From Paenirhodobacter ferrireducens (GTDB lineage Bacteria > Pseudomonadota > Alphaproteobacteria > Rhodobacterales > Rhodobacteraceae), in contig NZ_SAVB01000021.1 of the NCBI RefSeq assembly GCF_004022265.1, positions 41,145 to 105,144 of the forward strand: 64,000 nucleotides of DNA, read 5' to 3'. Shown here one piece after another: positions 1 to 8,993 of the stretch (position 1 is its first letter; the number at the start of each line of letters is the position of its first letter). Under the pieces are notes generated by a model. It worked only from the letters and a program-made list of their open reading frames with translations, did no database searches and was not told the origin of the DNA. The translations under genes were made by a program, and so were the position numbers.

Positions 1-801
1 ATCGCCGGCACCACGCTCAGCCTGACGCTTGCCCTGCTCGAGAAGCGCAAGGACAAGTCGGTCAACTCGGCCACCTTCCTCACCACGCTGACCGACTTCT
101 CGGACCAGGGCGAATTCACCGCCTATCTGCAGGACGATTTCGTCGGCGGCATCGAGCAGCTGATCAAGCAGCAAGGCGTGCTGGCCGCAAGCTTCATGCA
201 GCGCACCTTCTCCTTCCTGCGCGCGAACGACCTGATCTATGCGCCGGCGATCCGCTCTTACATGATGGGCGAGGCGCCGCCGGCCTTCGACCTGCTCTAC
301 TGGAATGGCGATTCGACGAACCTGCCCGGGCGGATGGCGGTCGAGTATCTGCGCGGGCTGTGTCAGGAGGACCGCTTCACCACCAAGGGCTTCCCGCTTC
401 TGGGAGAGACGGTGAAGATCTCCGAGGTGAAGGTGCCGCTCTGCGCGCTCGCCTGCGAGACCGACCACATCGCACCCTGGATCGCCTCGTTCAATGGCAT
501 GGCGCAGATGGGATCGGCCGACAAGACCTTCATCTTGTCGGAATCGGGCCATGTCGCCGGGGTGGTGAACCCGCCGACGAAGAAGAAATACGGCCATTAC
601 ACCTCCGAGGCGCCGATCCGGGATCCGAACGAATGGAAGGGCAAGGCGACCTATCACGAGGGCAGCTGGTGGCCGACCTGGGGCGCCTGGCTGGCCGAGC
701 GCTCGGGCGCGATGGTGCCGGCGCGGGTTCCGGGCGGCGCGAAGCACCCGGTGCTCGGCCCGGCCCCCGGCACCTATGTGAGCGAGGTGGTCGCCGCCTG
801 A
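1..801 (+). CDS. phaC: Class I poly(3-hydroxyalkanoate) synthase, C-terminal part (5' end outside window)
   Basis: The reading frame is open from base 1 and gives 266 residues of PhaC, which polymerises (R)-3-hydroxyacyl-CoA on the PHA granule surface. The first residues, IAGTTL, sit just after the family's lipase-like box, so the nucleophilic cysteine is probably a few bases upstream of the window. The other two triad members are visible: the Asp in ACETDHIAPW and the His in SESGHVAGVVNPP. DLLYWNGDSTNLPG is another PhaC block. The granule genes phaP and phaR follow on the same strand, the usual context. Family assignment is secure; nothing can be said of the N-terminus. Confidence 0.95.
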   Translation: MAGTTLSLTLALLEKRKDKSVNSATFLTTLTDFSDQGEFTAYLQDDFVGGIEQLIKQQGVLAASFMQRTFSFLRANDLIYAPAIRSYMMGEAPPAFDLLYWNGDSTNLPGRMAVEYLRGLCQEDRFTTKGFPLLGETVKISEVKVPLCALACETDHIAPWIASFNGMAQMGSADKTFILSESGHVAGVVNPPTKKKYGHYTSEAPIRDPNEWKGKATYHEGSWWPTWGAWLAERSGAMVPARVPGGAKHPVLGPAPGTYVSEVVAA

Positions 802-837
802 TCGGGCGGCGCAACTCTCCCTTTGGTTGAAAATTCT

Positions 838-848
838 CTGCGGCGCAG
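838..848 (+). promoter_or_regulatory. PhaR operator 1 upstream of phaP
   Basis: CTGC-GGC-GCAG, a perfect CTGCN3GCAG dyad, ends 101 bases before the phasin start. This is the motif described for PhaR binding in front of phasin genes of Rhodobacter and Paracoccus. It lies 29 bp upstream of a second identical-type site, so the two fall on nearly the same face of the helix. Confidence 0.8.
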
Positions 849-858
849 CATTTTTCAC

Positions 859-887
859 TTGAAATGCTGCGCCGCAGCATTTATAAA
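859..887 (+). promoter_or_regulatory. phaP promoter (-35 TTGAAA, 17-bp spacer, -10 TATAAA) containing PhaR operator 2
   Basis: TTGAAA at 859-864 and TATAAA at 882-887 are separated by exactly 17 bp, a near-consensus housekeeping promoter that stands out in this GC-rich DNA. A second CTGCN3GCAG dyad at 867-877 fills the spacer, so bound PhaR would directly block RNA polymerase. The ATG that overlaps the -10 at 887 cannot be the translation start. Confidence 0.8.
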
Positions 888-949
888 TGTCTGTAAGCGA
901 AGGGGCCCTCGCGCATCCCACACCCGGGCTCGCAGATCGGAGCAAGAAA

Positions 950-1411
950 ATGGCCAAGACCCAGGACTTCACCAAGATCATGCAGGACATGATGGCGTCG
1001 ATGCCGATCGACGCGACCAAATTCCAGGACAGCTTCAAGGCGCAGACTGCGCTCGGCGAAAAGATCGCGAAGGTCGCCCTCGACGCCGCCGAGAAATCGA
1101 CCGAAGTGACCTCGAAATGGGCCAAGGACACGATCGCCAAGGTCGGTTCGCTCGCCAAGTCGAAGCAGGAGCCCGCGGAATACGCCAAGGCGATGAGCGA
1201 CTTCGCGTCGGCCTCGGCCGAGATGGCTGCCGAAAACCTCGCCGCTTTCGCCGAGATCGCGAAGAAGGTGCAGATGGAAACCGTCGAGCTGATGCTGGCT
1301 GCCGGCAAGGACTTCTCGGAAGACGCGACCGCCGCGGTGAAGAAAGCCACCGAGGAAGTGACCGCCGCCGCGAAGAAAGCCACCACCGCCGCCACCGCCG
1401 CGACGAAGTAA
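950..1411 (+). CDS. phaP: Phasin (PHA granule-associated protein)
   Basis: A 153-residue, Ala/Lys/Glu-rich, largely helical protein beginning MAKTQDFTKIMQDMMASMP and ending in Lys-Ala-Thr repeats, as phasins of the phasin_2 family do. It coats PHA granules and controls their number and size. I use the ATG at 950: the earlier in-frame ATG at 887 lies inside the promoter -10. It sits between phaC and phaR, with PhaR boxes in its promoter and a strong terminator behind it, so it is probably transcribed alone and derepressed when PHA titrates PhaR. Confidence 0.93.
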   Translation: MAKTQDFTKIMQDMMASMPIDATKFQDSFKAQTALGEKIAKVALDAAEKSTEVTSKWAKDTIAKVGSLAKSKQEPAEYAKAMSDFASASAEMAAENLAAFAEIAKKVQMETVELMLAAGKDFSEDATAAVKKATEEVTAAAKKATTAATAATK

Positions 1412-1460
1412 GAGAACCTCCCGCGACCCGGCTTCCTCCTCCCAGCCGGGACCGGACCTA

Positions 1461-1490
1461 AAGGGCAGGCTTCGGTCTGCCCTTTTCTTT
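1461..1490 (+). terminator. Rho-independent terminator of phaP
   Basis: Stem AAGGGCAG/CTGCCCTT (1461-1468 with 1477-1484), extended by a C-G pair closing a UUCG tetraloop and followed by a T-rich run. This is a textbook intrinsic terminator and separates phaP from phaR. Confidence 0.9.
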
Positions 1491-1523
1491 TGTTGCTTTT
1501 GCGCCGCTGCCGCATAATCATCG

Positions 1524-1534
1524 CTGCAATGCAG
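1524..1534 (+). promoter_or_regulatory. PhaR operator in the phaR leader (autoregulation)
   Basis: CTGC-AAT-GCAG matches the CTGCN3GCAG motif and lies 22 bases before the phaR start, just after a CATAAT (1513-1518) that could serve as a -10. It suggests that PhaR represses its own gene, as reported for PhaR in related bacteria. Confidence 0.7.
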
Positions 1535-1555
1535 GAAGATCCCCGGGAGGACATG

Positions 1556-2119
1556 ATGGCCGAAGACGCGAAGCCCTTGCTGATCAAGCGCTATGCCAGC
1601 CGCAGGCTCTACAACACCGAGACCAGCGACTATGTCACGCTCGAGGATATCGCGAGCTTCATCCGCGAGGGGCGCGAGGTGCAGATCGTCGATCTGAAGA
1701 CCGGCGACGACCTGACCCGGCAATACCTGCTGCAGATCATCGCCGAACACGAGAGCCGCGGCGAGAACGTGCTGCCGGTCGACGTGCTGACCGATCTCGT
1801 GCGCAGCTACACCACCTCGGCGCAGTCGGTGGTGCCGCAGTTCCTCGCCGCCTCCTTCGAGATGCTGCGCGAGGGGCAGTCGAAGATGATGGAGAACTTC
1901 TCCTCCTTCCCGAATCCGATGGCCTCGATGCCGGGCTTCGAGGCGCTGCAGCGCCAGCAGCAGGCGTTCCTGAAGTCGATGATGGCGGGCTGGAGCACGG
2001 CCGGTTCGACGGGGCCCGACGACGAGACGGCGGCAAGCGACGCCGCGAAGGACCGCGAGGAACTGAGCACGATCAAGAAGCAGCTCGCGGACCTGCAATC
2101 GAAGCTGTCGAAACTCTGA
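1556..2119 (+). CDS. phaR: PHA synthesis repressor
   Basis: A 187-residue PhaR. The N-terminal PHB/PHA accumulation-regulator DNA-binding domain spans about residues 7-66 (LLIKRYASRRLYNTETSDYV), the PHB_acc domain follows, and the C-terminal tail after about residue 150 is predicted coiled coil (EELSTIKKQLADLQSKLSKL). PhaR binds nascent PHA and DNA, releasing phasin and its own transcription when granules form. I take the ATG at 1556, five bases after GGAGG; the ATG at 1553 is too close. Upstream TTG and ATG codons in frame lack a ribosome site. Confidence 0.95.
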   Translation: MAEDAKPLLIKRYASRRLYNTETSDYVTLEDIASFIREGREVQIVDLKTGDDLTRQYLLQIIAEHESRGENVLPVDVLTDLVRSYTTSAQSVVPQFLAASFEMLREGQSKMMENFSSFPNPMASMPGFEALQRQQQAFLKSMMAGWSTAGSTGPDDETAASDAAKDREELSTIKKQLADLQSKLSKL

Positions 2120-2152
2120 TCCGGACCGGGAGGGGGCGCTGCCCCCATGTCA

Positions 2153-2174
2153 AAGGGGGCCTTGCGGCCCCCTT
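2153..2174 (+). terminator. Terminator hairpin after phaR
   Basis: Perfect 9-bp stem AAGGGGGCC / GGCCCCCTT with a TTGC loop, starting 33 bases after the phaR stop. The U-tract is weak (CGTCATT). Confidence 0.65.
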
Positions 2175-2232
2175 CGTCATTCCCCCGGAGACTTTGTGCC
2201 AGGAAAAGGCCTCGCCGCGAAAAGCCTTCCGG

Positions 2233-2297
2233 TTTTCTCCTTGCCGGAAATACCTCGGGGGTGAGGCCCGGCAGGGCCGAGGGGGCAGCGCCCCCTC
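2233..2297. repeat. Intergenic GC-hairpin repeat, locus 1 (single arm)
   Basis: The arm reads CTCCTTGCC-GAAATACCTCGGGGGTGA, then a small GGCCC/GGGCC hairpin, then AGGGGGC-AGC-GCCCCCT (2280-2296). The large hairpin is 15 bp from the stop codon of the minus-strand aminotransferase, so on that strand the order is stop, hairpin, CCCCCGAGGTATTTC. Seven more copies occur in the window. Confidence 0.85.
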
Positions 2298-2311
2298 TGA
2301 CCCGGTCGACG

Positions 2312-3670
2312 TCAGGCGACTTCGGCGAAGACCTTCTTCAGCGCCTTGTCGAGCTTGTCGAACATCTCGTCCATCTGCGCCTCGGTCAGGATGAACGGCG
2401 GGCAGAGCACAATCGACTGGCCGAGCGGGCGGCAGATCAGCCCCATGTCGGTGCAGGTGTTGGCGATCCGCTCCGACACGCTCAGCTTGCCGTCGAACGG
2501 GGTCTTGGTGGCGCGGTCGGCCACCGCCTCAAGTGCCCACATGTAGCCCACGCCGCGCAGCTCGCCGATGTTCGGGTTCTGCGCGATCTGCGCGAGCCCC
2601 GCCTCCATCCGGCCCGACAGCCGGTTGACATTCTCGGCCAGCCCCTCGTTCAGGATCACGTCGATCGCCTTCAGCGCGATCGCGCAGCCCACCGGATGGC
2701 CCGAGGCGGTGAAGCCGTGCGGGAATTCCTCGACTGCTTCCGAGGCCGCCTGTACCCGGTTCGCAAGATCGGGGCCGAGGATCACCGCCCCCATCGGGAA
2801 ATAACCCGCGGTCAGGTTCTTCGAGGAGATGACCGCATCGGGCTGGAAGTCATAGGTCTCGCAGCCCCAGGTCGCGCCGGTGCGCCCGAAGCCGCAGATC
2901 ACCTCGTCGGCGATCAGCGGGATGCCGTATTTCTTCAGGATCGGCGCCACCGCCTGGAAATAGCCCTTCGAGGGCGGAATCACCCCGCCCGCGCCCATCA
3001 CCGGCTCGGCGAAGAAGCCGGCGATGGTGTCGGCGCCCTCCTTGATGATCGTCGCCTCGAGCTCGGCCGCAAGGCGCGCGGTGAACTGCTCCTCGGTCTC
3101 GCCCGGGCGGCCGAAACGCCAGTAATGGGGGCAGCCCAGATGGAGGAAGCCCGGCAGCGGCAGGCCGAAGACCGAATTGTAGGGCTTGCCGGTCATCGAG
3201 GCCGAGACCGCGGTGACGCCGTGATAGGAGTTGATCCGGGTCAGGATCTTGCGTTTCTGCGGCTTGCCCTCGGCGCCATGCAGGAACCACAGGATCTTGA
3301 CCATGGTGTCGTTCGCCTCGGAACCGGAGTTGGTGTAGAACACCTTGCCGCTTGCGAAGGGCGAGACCTCGACGAGCTTCTCGCTCAGCATCACGGTCTG
3401 GTCCGACATCCGGCCGAAGAAGGCGTGATAGCCCGGAAAGCGCGCATACTGGTCCTGCGCGGCCTTGATCAGCCCGGGATGGTCGAAGCCCGCGACCATG
3501 TTCCACAGCCCCGAATTGGCGTCGAGATACTGCCGCCCGTGGGTGTCGTAGATGTAAGGGCCCTTGCCGTGCGTCACCACGACTGTGCCGCGCTCGTGCA
3601 CCGAGGGCAGGTCGGTGAAGCCGTAGAGCGAGAATTCGTCGGCCTTCGACTCCCAGCTGTTGTCACGCAT
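2312..3670 (-). CDS. Class III PLP-dependent aminotransferase (omega-amino acid/pyruvate type)
   Basis: A 452-residue fold-type I aminotransferase. The PLP-binding Asp is D255 in IADEVICGFGRTG, the Schiff-base Lys is K284 in ISSKNLTAGY, and TNSGSEAND is the cofactor phosphate region. The group includes beta-alanine/GABA/omega-amine:pyruvate enzymes; the donor substrate cannot be read from sequence. The start MRDNSWESK follows a clear AGGAG; an in-frame extension to 3757 has no homologous look. It is divergent from a LysR regulator 161 bp away, which probably controls it. It is a different subgroup from the taurine-type enzyme at 50775. Confidence 0.88.
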   Translation of the reverse strand: MRDNSWESKADEFSLYGFTDLPSVHERGTVVVTHGKGPYIYDTHGRQYLDANSGLWNMVAGFDHPGLIKAAQDQYARFPGYHAFFGRMSDQTVMLSEKLVEVSPFASGKVFYTNSGSEANDTMVKILWFLHGAEGKPQKRKILTRINSYHGVTAVSASMTGKPYNSVFGLPLPGFLHLGCPHYWRFGRPGETEEQFTARLAAELEATIIKEGADTIAGFFAEPVMGAGGVIPPSKGYFQAVAPILKKYGIPLIADEVICGFGRTGATWGCETYDFQPDAVISSKNLTAGYFPMGAVILGPDLANRVQAASEAVEEFPHGFTASGHPVGCAIALKAIDVILNEGLAENVNRLSGRMEAGLAQIAQNPNIGELRGVGYMWALEAVADRATKTPFDGKLSVSERIANTCTDMGLICRPLGQSIVLCPPFILTEAQMDEMFDKLDKALKKVFAEVA

Positions 3671-3831
3671 GTTGCTCTCCTTTCGCGATCCGGGTCTCAG
3701 GCTAGCTGTGCCGCGGCCTGCGTCAATGGGGCGTTCCGCCGCCTTGCCCGAATGCACACGCGCCGCGCATCGCGGCTTGCCAAAGCGGGCAGGGGCCGCG
3801 CATTCTGCGCGCGGATTGCAGGAGGCGGCGA

Positions 3832-4770
3832 ATGGCAGGGCAGCGGGAGCGGATCAGCCTCTGGGCGGTGGAGGTGCTGGTGGCGCTGGCCGAGGAAGGC
3901 GCGATCACCGCCGCCGCGCGCCGGCTGGCGGTCTCGGCCTCGACCGTCAGCCAGCAGATCGCCGCGCTCGAGGCGGCGCTTGGCGCCGAGCTCGTCGACC
4001 GCAGCGCGCGCCCCTTCGCGCTGACCCCGGCCGGCCGCGCCTTCCTGCCCCATGCCGAGGCGATGCTCGACGAGCTCGCGCGCGGCCGCGCGGGGGTGGG
4101 GCTTGCCGATCCCTCGGGGCTGCGCAGCTTCCGGCTCGGCATGATCGAGGATTTCGAGGCCGAGGTGACGCCCTTGCTGCTCGCCGGCATGGGGGCCGAG
4201 CTCACCGCCTGCCGCTTCCTGCTCGAGACCGGGCCGAGCCACCGGCTGGCGGCGCAACTCGAGGCGCGGGCGCTCGACATGACCGTCGCCGCCGAGATCG
4301 ACGGCAGCCGCGAGGGGCTGACGGTGCTGCCGCTGTTGACCGAACCTTTCGTCGCGGTCTGGCCCGAGGGGCAGGTGGGCGCGACACTGCCTTTCCTCCA
4401 CTACAGCCCGCGCACGTTGATGGGGCGCCAGATCGCGGCGCATCTCGCACGCGAGGGGGGCGCCCCGGCGCACCGTTTCGAGATCGACAGTTATCCGGCG
4501 ATTCTGGCGATGGTGGCGGCGGGGCAGGGCTGGTCGATCCTGACCCCCTCGGGCGTGCGTCATGGCGCACGGGCGGGAGTGACGCTTGCGCCGCTGCCGG
4601 TCGCGCCGCTCGCACGCAAGATCGTGCTGAGCGCGCGGGCAGGCACGATGGCGGACCTGCCGGCGCGGGTGGCGGGCCGGCTGCGCGACCTGCTTGCTGC
4701 TCGCATTGTCGCTCCGGCGCTAGCCGAGGCGCCCTGGCTTGAAGGGGCGCTGCGGGTCGAAGGGCTCTGA
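3832..4770 (+). CDS. LysR-family transcriptional regulator
   Basis: 312 residues with an N-terminal winged helix-turn-helix (about residues 8-66; TAAARRLAVSASTVSQQIAALEAALGAELVDR) and a C-terminal periplasmic-binding-protein-like effector domain. GGAGG precedes the ATG at good spacing. It is divergent from the class III aminotransferase, and LysR regulators usually act on the gene they face, so control of that gene is an inference from context. The inducer is unknown. Confidence 0.9.
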   Translation: MAGQRERISLWAVEVLVALAEEGAITAAARRLAVSASTVSQQIAALEAALGAELVDRSARPFALTPAGRAFLPHAEAMLDELARGRAGVGLADPSGLRSFRLGMIEDFEAEVTPLLLAGMGAELTACRFLLETGPSHRLAAQLEARALDMTVAAEIDGSREGLTVLPLLTEPFVAVWPEGQVGATLPFLHYSPRTLMGRQIAAHLAREGGAPAHRFEIDSYPAILAMVAAGQGWSILTPSGVRHGARAGVTLAPLPVAPLARKIVLSARAGTMADLPARVAGRLRDLLAARIVAPALAEAPWLEGALRVEGL

Positions 4771-4797
4771 ACGCGGAGCCCGCCGCTTGCGGGAGCC

Positions 4798-4980
4798 GGG
4801 GCAGGGGGCGCAGCCCCCTCGCGCCTGTGGCGCTCACCCCCGGGATATTTGGAGCAATTGGAAGCTGAGAGGAGAGGAGCCCGGCCGGAACGCATGCGTG
4901 CGGCGCTGCTTTCTCCTTGCTCGAAATACCTCGGGGGTGAATTTTGCCGAATGGCAAAGGAGGGGGCAGGGCCCCCTCCT
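4798..4980. repeat. Intergenic GC-hairpin repeat, locus 2 (two arms, hairpins outward)
   Basis: Arm A (4798-4866) runs GGGGGC-GCA-GCCCCC, then TCACCCCCGGGATATTTGG and AATTGGAAGC. Arm B (4910-4980) is the inverted counterpart, CTCCTTGC-TCGAAATACCTCGGGGGTGA followed by GGGGGCAGGGCCCCC. Each hairpin is the part nearest to a gene end: LysR (+) on the left and pyrG (-) on the right. The whole lies between convergent genes. Confidence 0.85.
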
Positions 4981-5024
4981 TCGGGCGCCCCGTCAGAGGC
5001 GCAGCCTGTGCTGTCTTGCGCCGC

Positions 5025-6668
<1,644 letters not shown>

Positions 6669-6670
6669 GG

Positions 6671-6735
6671 AAGCCCCCGTGATCAGCCAAAACCTGTTTC
6701 ATCTCCCGAAGCGATGCTCCGGGATCACGGGGCTT
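6671..6735 (-). promoter_or_regulatory. Structured leader of pyrG that can hide its ribosome-binding site
   Basis: On the transcript, AAGCCCCGUGAUC (6735-6723) can pair with GAUCACGGGGGCUU (6684-6671): 13 bp with one bulged residue, ending two bases before the pyrG AUG, so the only purine-rich stretch before the start is in the stem. Inside, CCCGGAGC-AUC-GCUUCGGG forms a second 8-bp hairpin. It could be a translational switch or a processed secG-pyrG junction; the structure is seen, the role is inferred. Confidence 0.55.
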
Positions 6736-6841
6736 AATATCTACACGATTCGCGGCCTGCCCGCAACCGGACCGCAAGACATTGGGTAAACTGTGACGCT
6801 TTGCCCCAAGACTGGTGTCAGGGGCGAAGGCCGCGGCCCGC

Positions 6842-7198
6842 TCAGTTCGCGGGCGGCGGCGTCACCGGCGCGTCGGTCGAGGCCGGCGGCAGCTCAATCG
6901 GCGGTGCGGCCGGGGTGGCGGGCGCGGTGGTCGCGGGCGCCGAGGTGGTGGTCTGGTCGACAACGGACGAGTCCGAAGCGGCCCGGGCGGCCAGGATGGT
7001 CAGCGTGACCGAGGTGACGATGAAGCCCGCCGCGAAGATCCAGGTCAGCCGGGTCAGCGCATTCGCGGCCTGCCGGCCGGTCATCACGCCGCCGGTGCTC
7101 CCCATGCCGAGCCCGCCGCCTTCGGAACGCTGCAGCAGCACGACGCCGATCAGGAGCAGCGCAAGGATCAGGTGGATGGAGAGGACGACGTTTTCCAT
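6842..7198 (-). CDS. secG: Preprotein translocase subunit SecG
   Basis: 118 residues. MENVVLSIHLILALLLIGVV is the first membrane helix, QRSEGGGLG is the cytoplasmic loop typical of SecG, and LTWIFAAGFIVTSVTLTILA is the second helix. It is the small auxiliary subunit of the SecYEG channel. After the second helix there is an unusually long Ala/Pro/Thr-rich tail of about 45 residues. I choose the ATG at 7198; an in-frame TTG at 7222 would add eight residues. It is divergent from purA and upstream of pyrG. Confidence 0.93.
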   Translation of the reverse strand: MENVVLSIHLILALLLIGVVLLQRSEGGGLGMGSTGGVMTGRQAANALTRLTWIFAAGFIVTSVTLTILAARAASDSSVVDQTTTSAPATTAPATPAAPPIELPPASTDAPVTPPPAN

Positions 7199-7398
7199 GA
7201 GGGGTGCGGGGCCTTCTTTCAACCGACGCGCCTATCTAGGCGGATGAGGGCCGCCGCGCAAGCCGTTTCCCGGCGAAACCGCACCGGCTTGTCGGTCCCG
7301 TGCCGCAAACTTGACCGGACAGCCCGAAAAACGGTTTCCCCCCGGGACCGCGCCCGCTATATGTCGCACGGTTTTTCACAACCCTGCAGGAGTGGGAT

Positions 7399-8697
7399 AT
7401 GGCCAACGTCGTGGTTGTCGGAGCCCAATGGGGCGACGAGGGCAAGGGCAAGATCGTCGACTGGCTGAGCGAGCGCGCCGACGTCATCGCGCGGTTCCAG
7501 GGCGGTCACAACGCGGGCCACACGCTGGTCGTGAACGGTGTCATCTACAAGCTGAACGCGCTGCCGTCGGGCGTGGTGCGCGGCGGCAAGCTCAGCGTGA
7601 TCGGCAACGGTGTCGTGCTCGATCCGTGGCACCTGCTGAACGAGATCAAGAAGATCGGCGAGCAGGGGGTCGAGATCACCCCCGACAACCTGATGGTGGC
7701 CGAGAACACCCCGCTCATCATGCCGTTCCACGGCGAGCTCGACCGCGCCCGCGAGGCGCAGGCGGCGGGCTCGAATGCGCGCATCGGCACCACCGGCCGC
7801 GGCATCGGCCCGTGCTATGAAGACAAGGTGGGCCGTCGCGTGATCCGCGTCGCCGACCTCGCCGATCCGGCGACGCTCGAGCAGCGTGTCGACCGCGCGC
7901 TTGTCCACCACAACGCGCTGCGCGCCGGTCTCGGCCTCGAGCCGATCGACCGTGCCGCGCTGCTGAAGGAGCTGAACGCGATCTCGGCCGCGGTGCTGCA
8001 ATACGCCAAGCCCGTCTGGAAGGTGATGAACGAGATGCGCCGCGCCGGCAAACGCATCCTCTTCGAGGGCGCGCAGGGCTCGCTTCTCGACATCGACTTC
8101 GGCACCTATCCCTATGTGACCTCCTCGAACGTGATCGCGGGGCAGGCGGCGACGGGTGTCGGTCTCGGGCCGAACGCGATCGACTTCGTGCTCGGCATCG
8201 TCAAGGCCTATACCACCCGCGTCGGCGCCGGCCCGTTCCCGACCGAGCTGCTCGACGCCGACGGCGACCGTCTGGGCGAACGTGGCCGCGAGTTCGGCAC
8301 GGTCACCGGGCGCAAGCGTCGCTGCGGCTGGTTCGACGCTGCTCTGGTGCGCCAGACCTGCGCGATCTCGGGCATCAACGGCATCGCGCTGACCAAGCTC
8401 GACGTGCTCGACGGCTTCGACACGATCAAGATCTGCACCGGCTATTCGCTCGACGGCGAGGTGCTCGACTATCTTCCGACCGCGGCCGAGGCGCAGGCGC
8501 GCTGCACGCCGATCTATGAAGAGGTCGAGGGCTGGAAGGAATCGACCGAGGGGGCGCGGTCGTGGAACGATCTGCCCGGGGCCGCGGTGAAATACGTGCG
8601 CCGCATTGAGGAGCTGATCCAGTGCCCGGTCGCCATGCTCTCGACGAGCCCCGAGCGCGACGACACTATCCTCGTCACCGACCCCTTCGCGGACTGA
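7399..8697 (+). CDS. purA: Adenylosuccinate synthetase
   Basis: 432 residues, full length. The GTP-binding start [19 protein letters not shown], the catalytic His in GGHNAGHT, and TTGRGIGP and TGRKRRCGW are all family signatures. It joins IMP and aspartate with GTP hydrolysis, the first committed step to AMP. AGGAG lies seven bases before the ATG. The DUF2842 gene begins one base after its stop, so the two are probably co-transcribed. Confidence 0.98.
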   Translation: MANVVVVGAQWGDEGKGKIVDWLSERADVIARFQGGHNAGHTLVVNGVIYKLNALPSGVVRGGKLSVIGNGVVLDPWHLLNEIKKIGEQGVEITPDNLMVAENTPLIMPFHGELDRAREAQAAGSNARIGTTGRGIGPCYEDKVGRRVIRVADLADPATLEQRVDRALVHHNALRAGLGLEPIDRAALLKELNAISAAVLQYAKPVWKVMNEMRRAGKRILFEGAQGSLLDIDFGTYPYVTSSNVIAGQAATGVGLGPNAIDFVLGIVKAYTTRVGAGPFPTELLDADGDRLGERGREFGTVTGRKRRCGWFDAALVRQTCAISGINGIALTKLDVLDGFDTIKICTGYSLDGEVLDYLPTAAEAQARCTPIYEEVEGWKESTEGARSWNDLPGAAVKYVRRIEELIQCPVAMLSTSPERDDTILVTDPFAD

Positions 8698-8698
8698 G

Positions 8699-8935
8699 AT
8701 GGCGCTCGGCTACAAGACCCGCAAGCGGCTGGCGCTGCTTGCGCTTCTGGTCGGGCTGCCGGCCTATATCATCGTCGCGGTGAGCGTGGTGAACCTGGCC
8801 GAGGCGCGGTGGGGGATGATGCCCTGGTGGGGATCGCTCGCCGTCTATGTCGGGCTCGGCATCCTCTGGGCGCTGCCGCTGAAGCCGGTGTTCACCGGCG
8901 TCGGCCAGCCCGATCCGGACGCGAAACGCGACTGA
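8699..8935 (+). CDS. DUF2842 small membrane protein
   Basis: 78 residues with two predicted membrane helices (RLALLALLVGLPAYIIVAVS and SLAVYVGLGILWALPLKPVF) and a short charged tail. It matches the DUF2842 family, found in Alphaproteobacteria and of unknown function. It starts one base after the purA stop and so depends on the purA transcript; a terminator follows immediately. Confidence 0.85.
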   Translation: MALGYKTRKRLALLALLVGLPAYIIVAVSVVNLAEARWGMMPWWGSLAVYVGLGILWALPLKPVFTGVGQPDPDAKRD

Positions 8936-8944
8936 GACAAATGC

Positions 8945-8972
8945 AAAACGGAGGGGCTTGCCCCTCCGTTTT
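8945..8972. terminator. Bidirectional intrinsic terminator
   Basis: Perfect 12-bp stem AAAACGGAGGGG / CCCCTCCGTTTT around CTTG, with a T run on both strands. It lies between the convergent DUF2842 gene and the 798-residue gene. Confidence 0.92.
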
Positions 8973-8993
8973 CCTTTGCGCCCGGGCCGGTGT

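Noticed and set aside
887..949. Upstream phaP start at ATG 887
   Set aside because: It overlaps the promoter -10, so it cannot be on the transcript.
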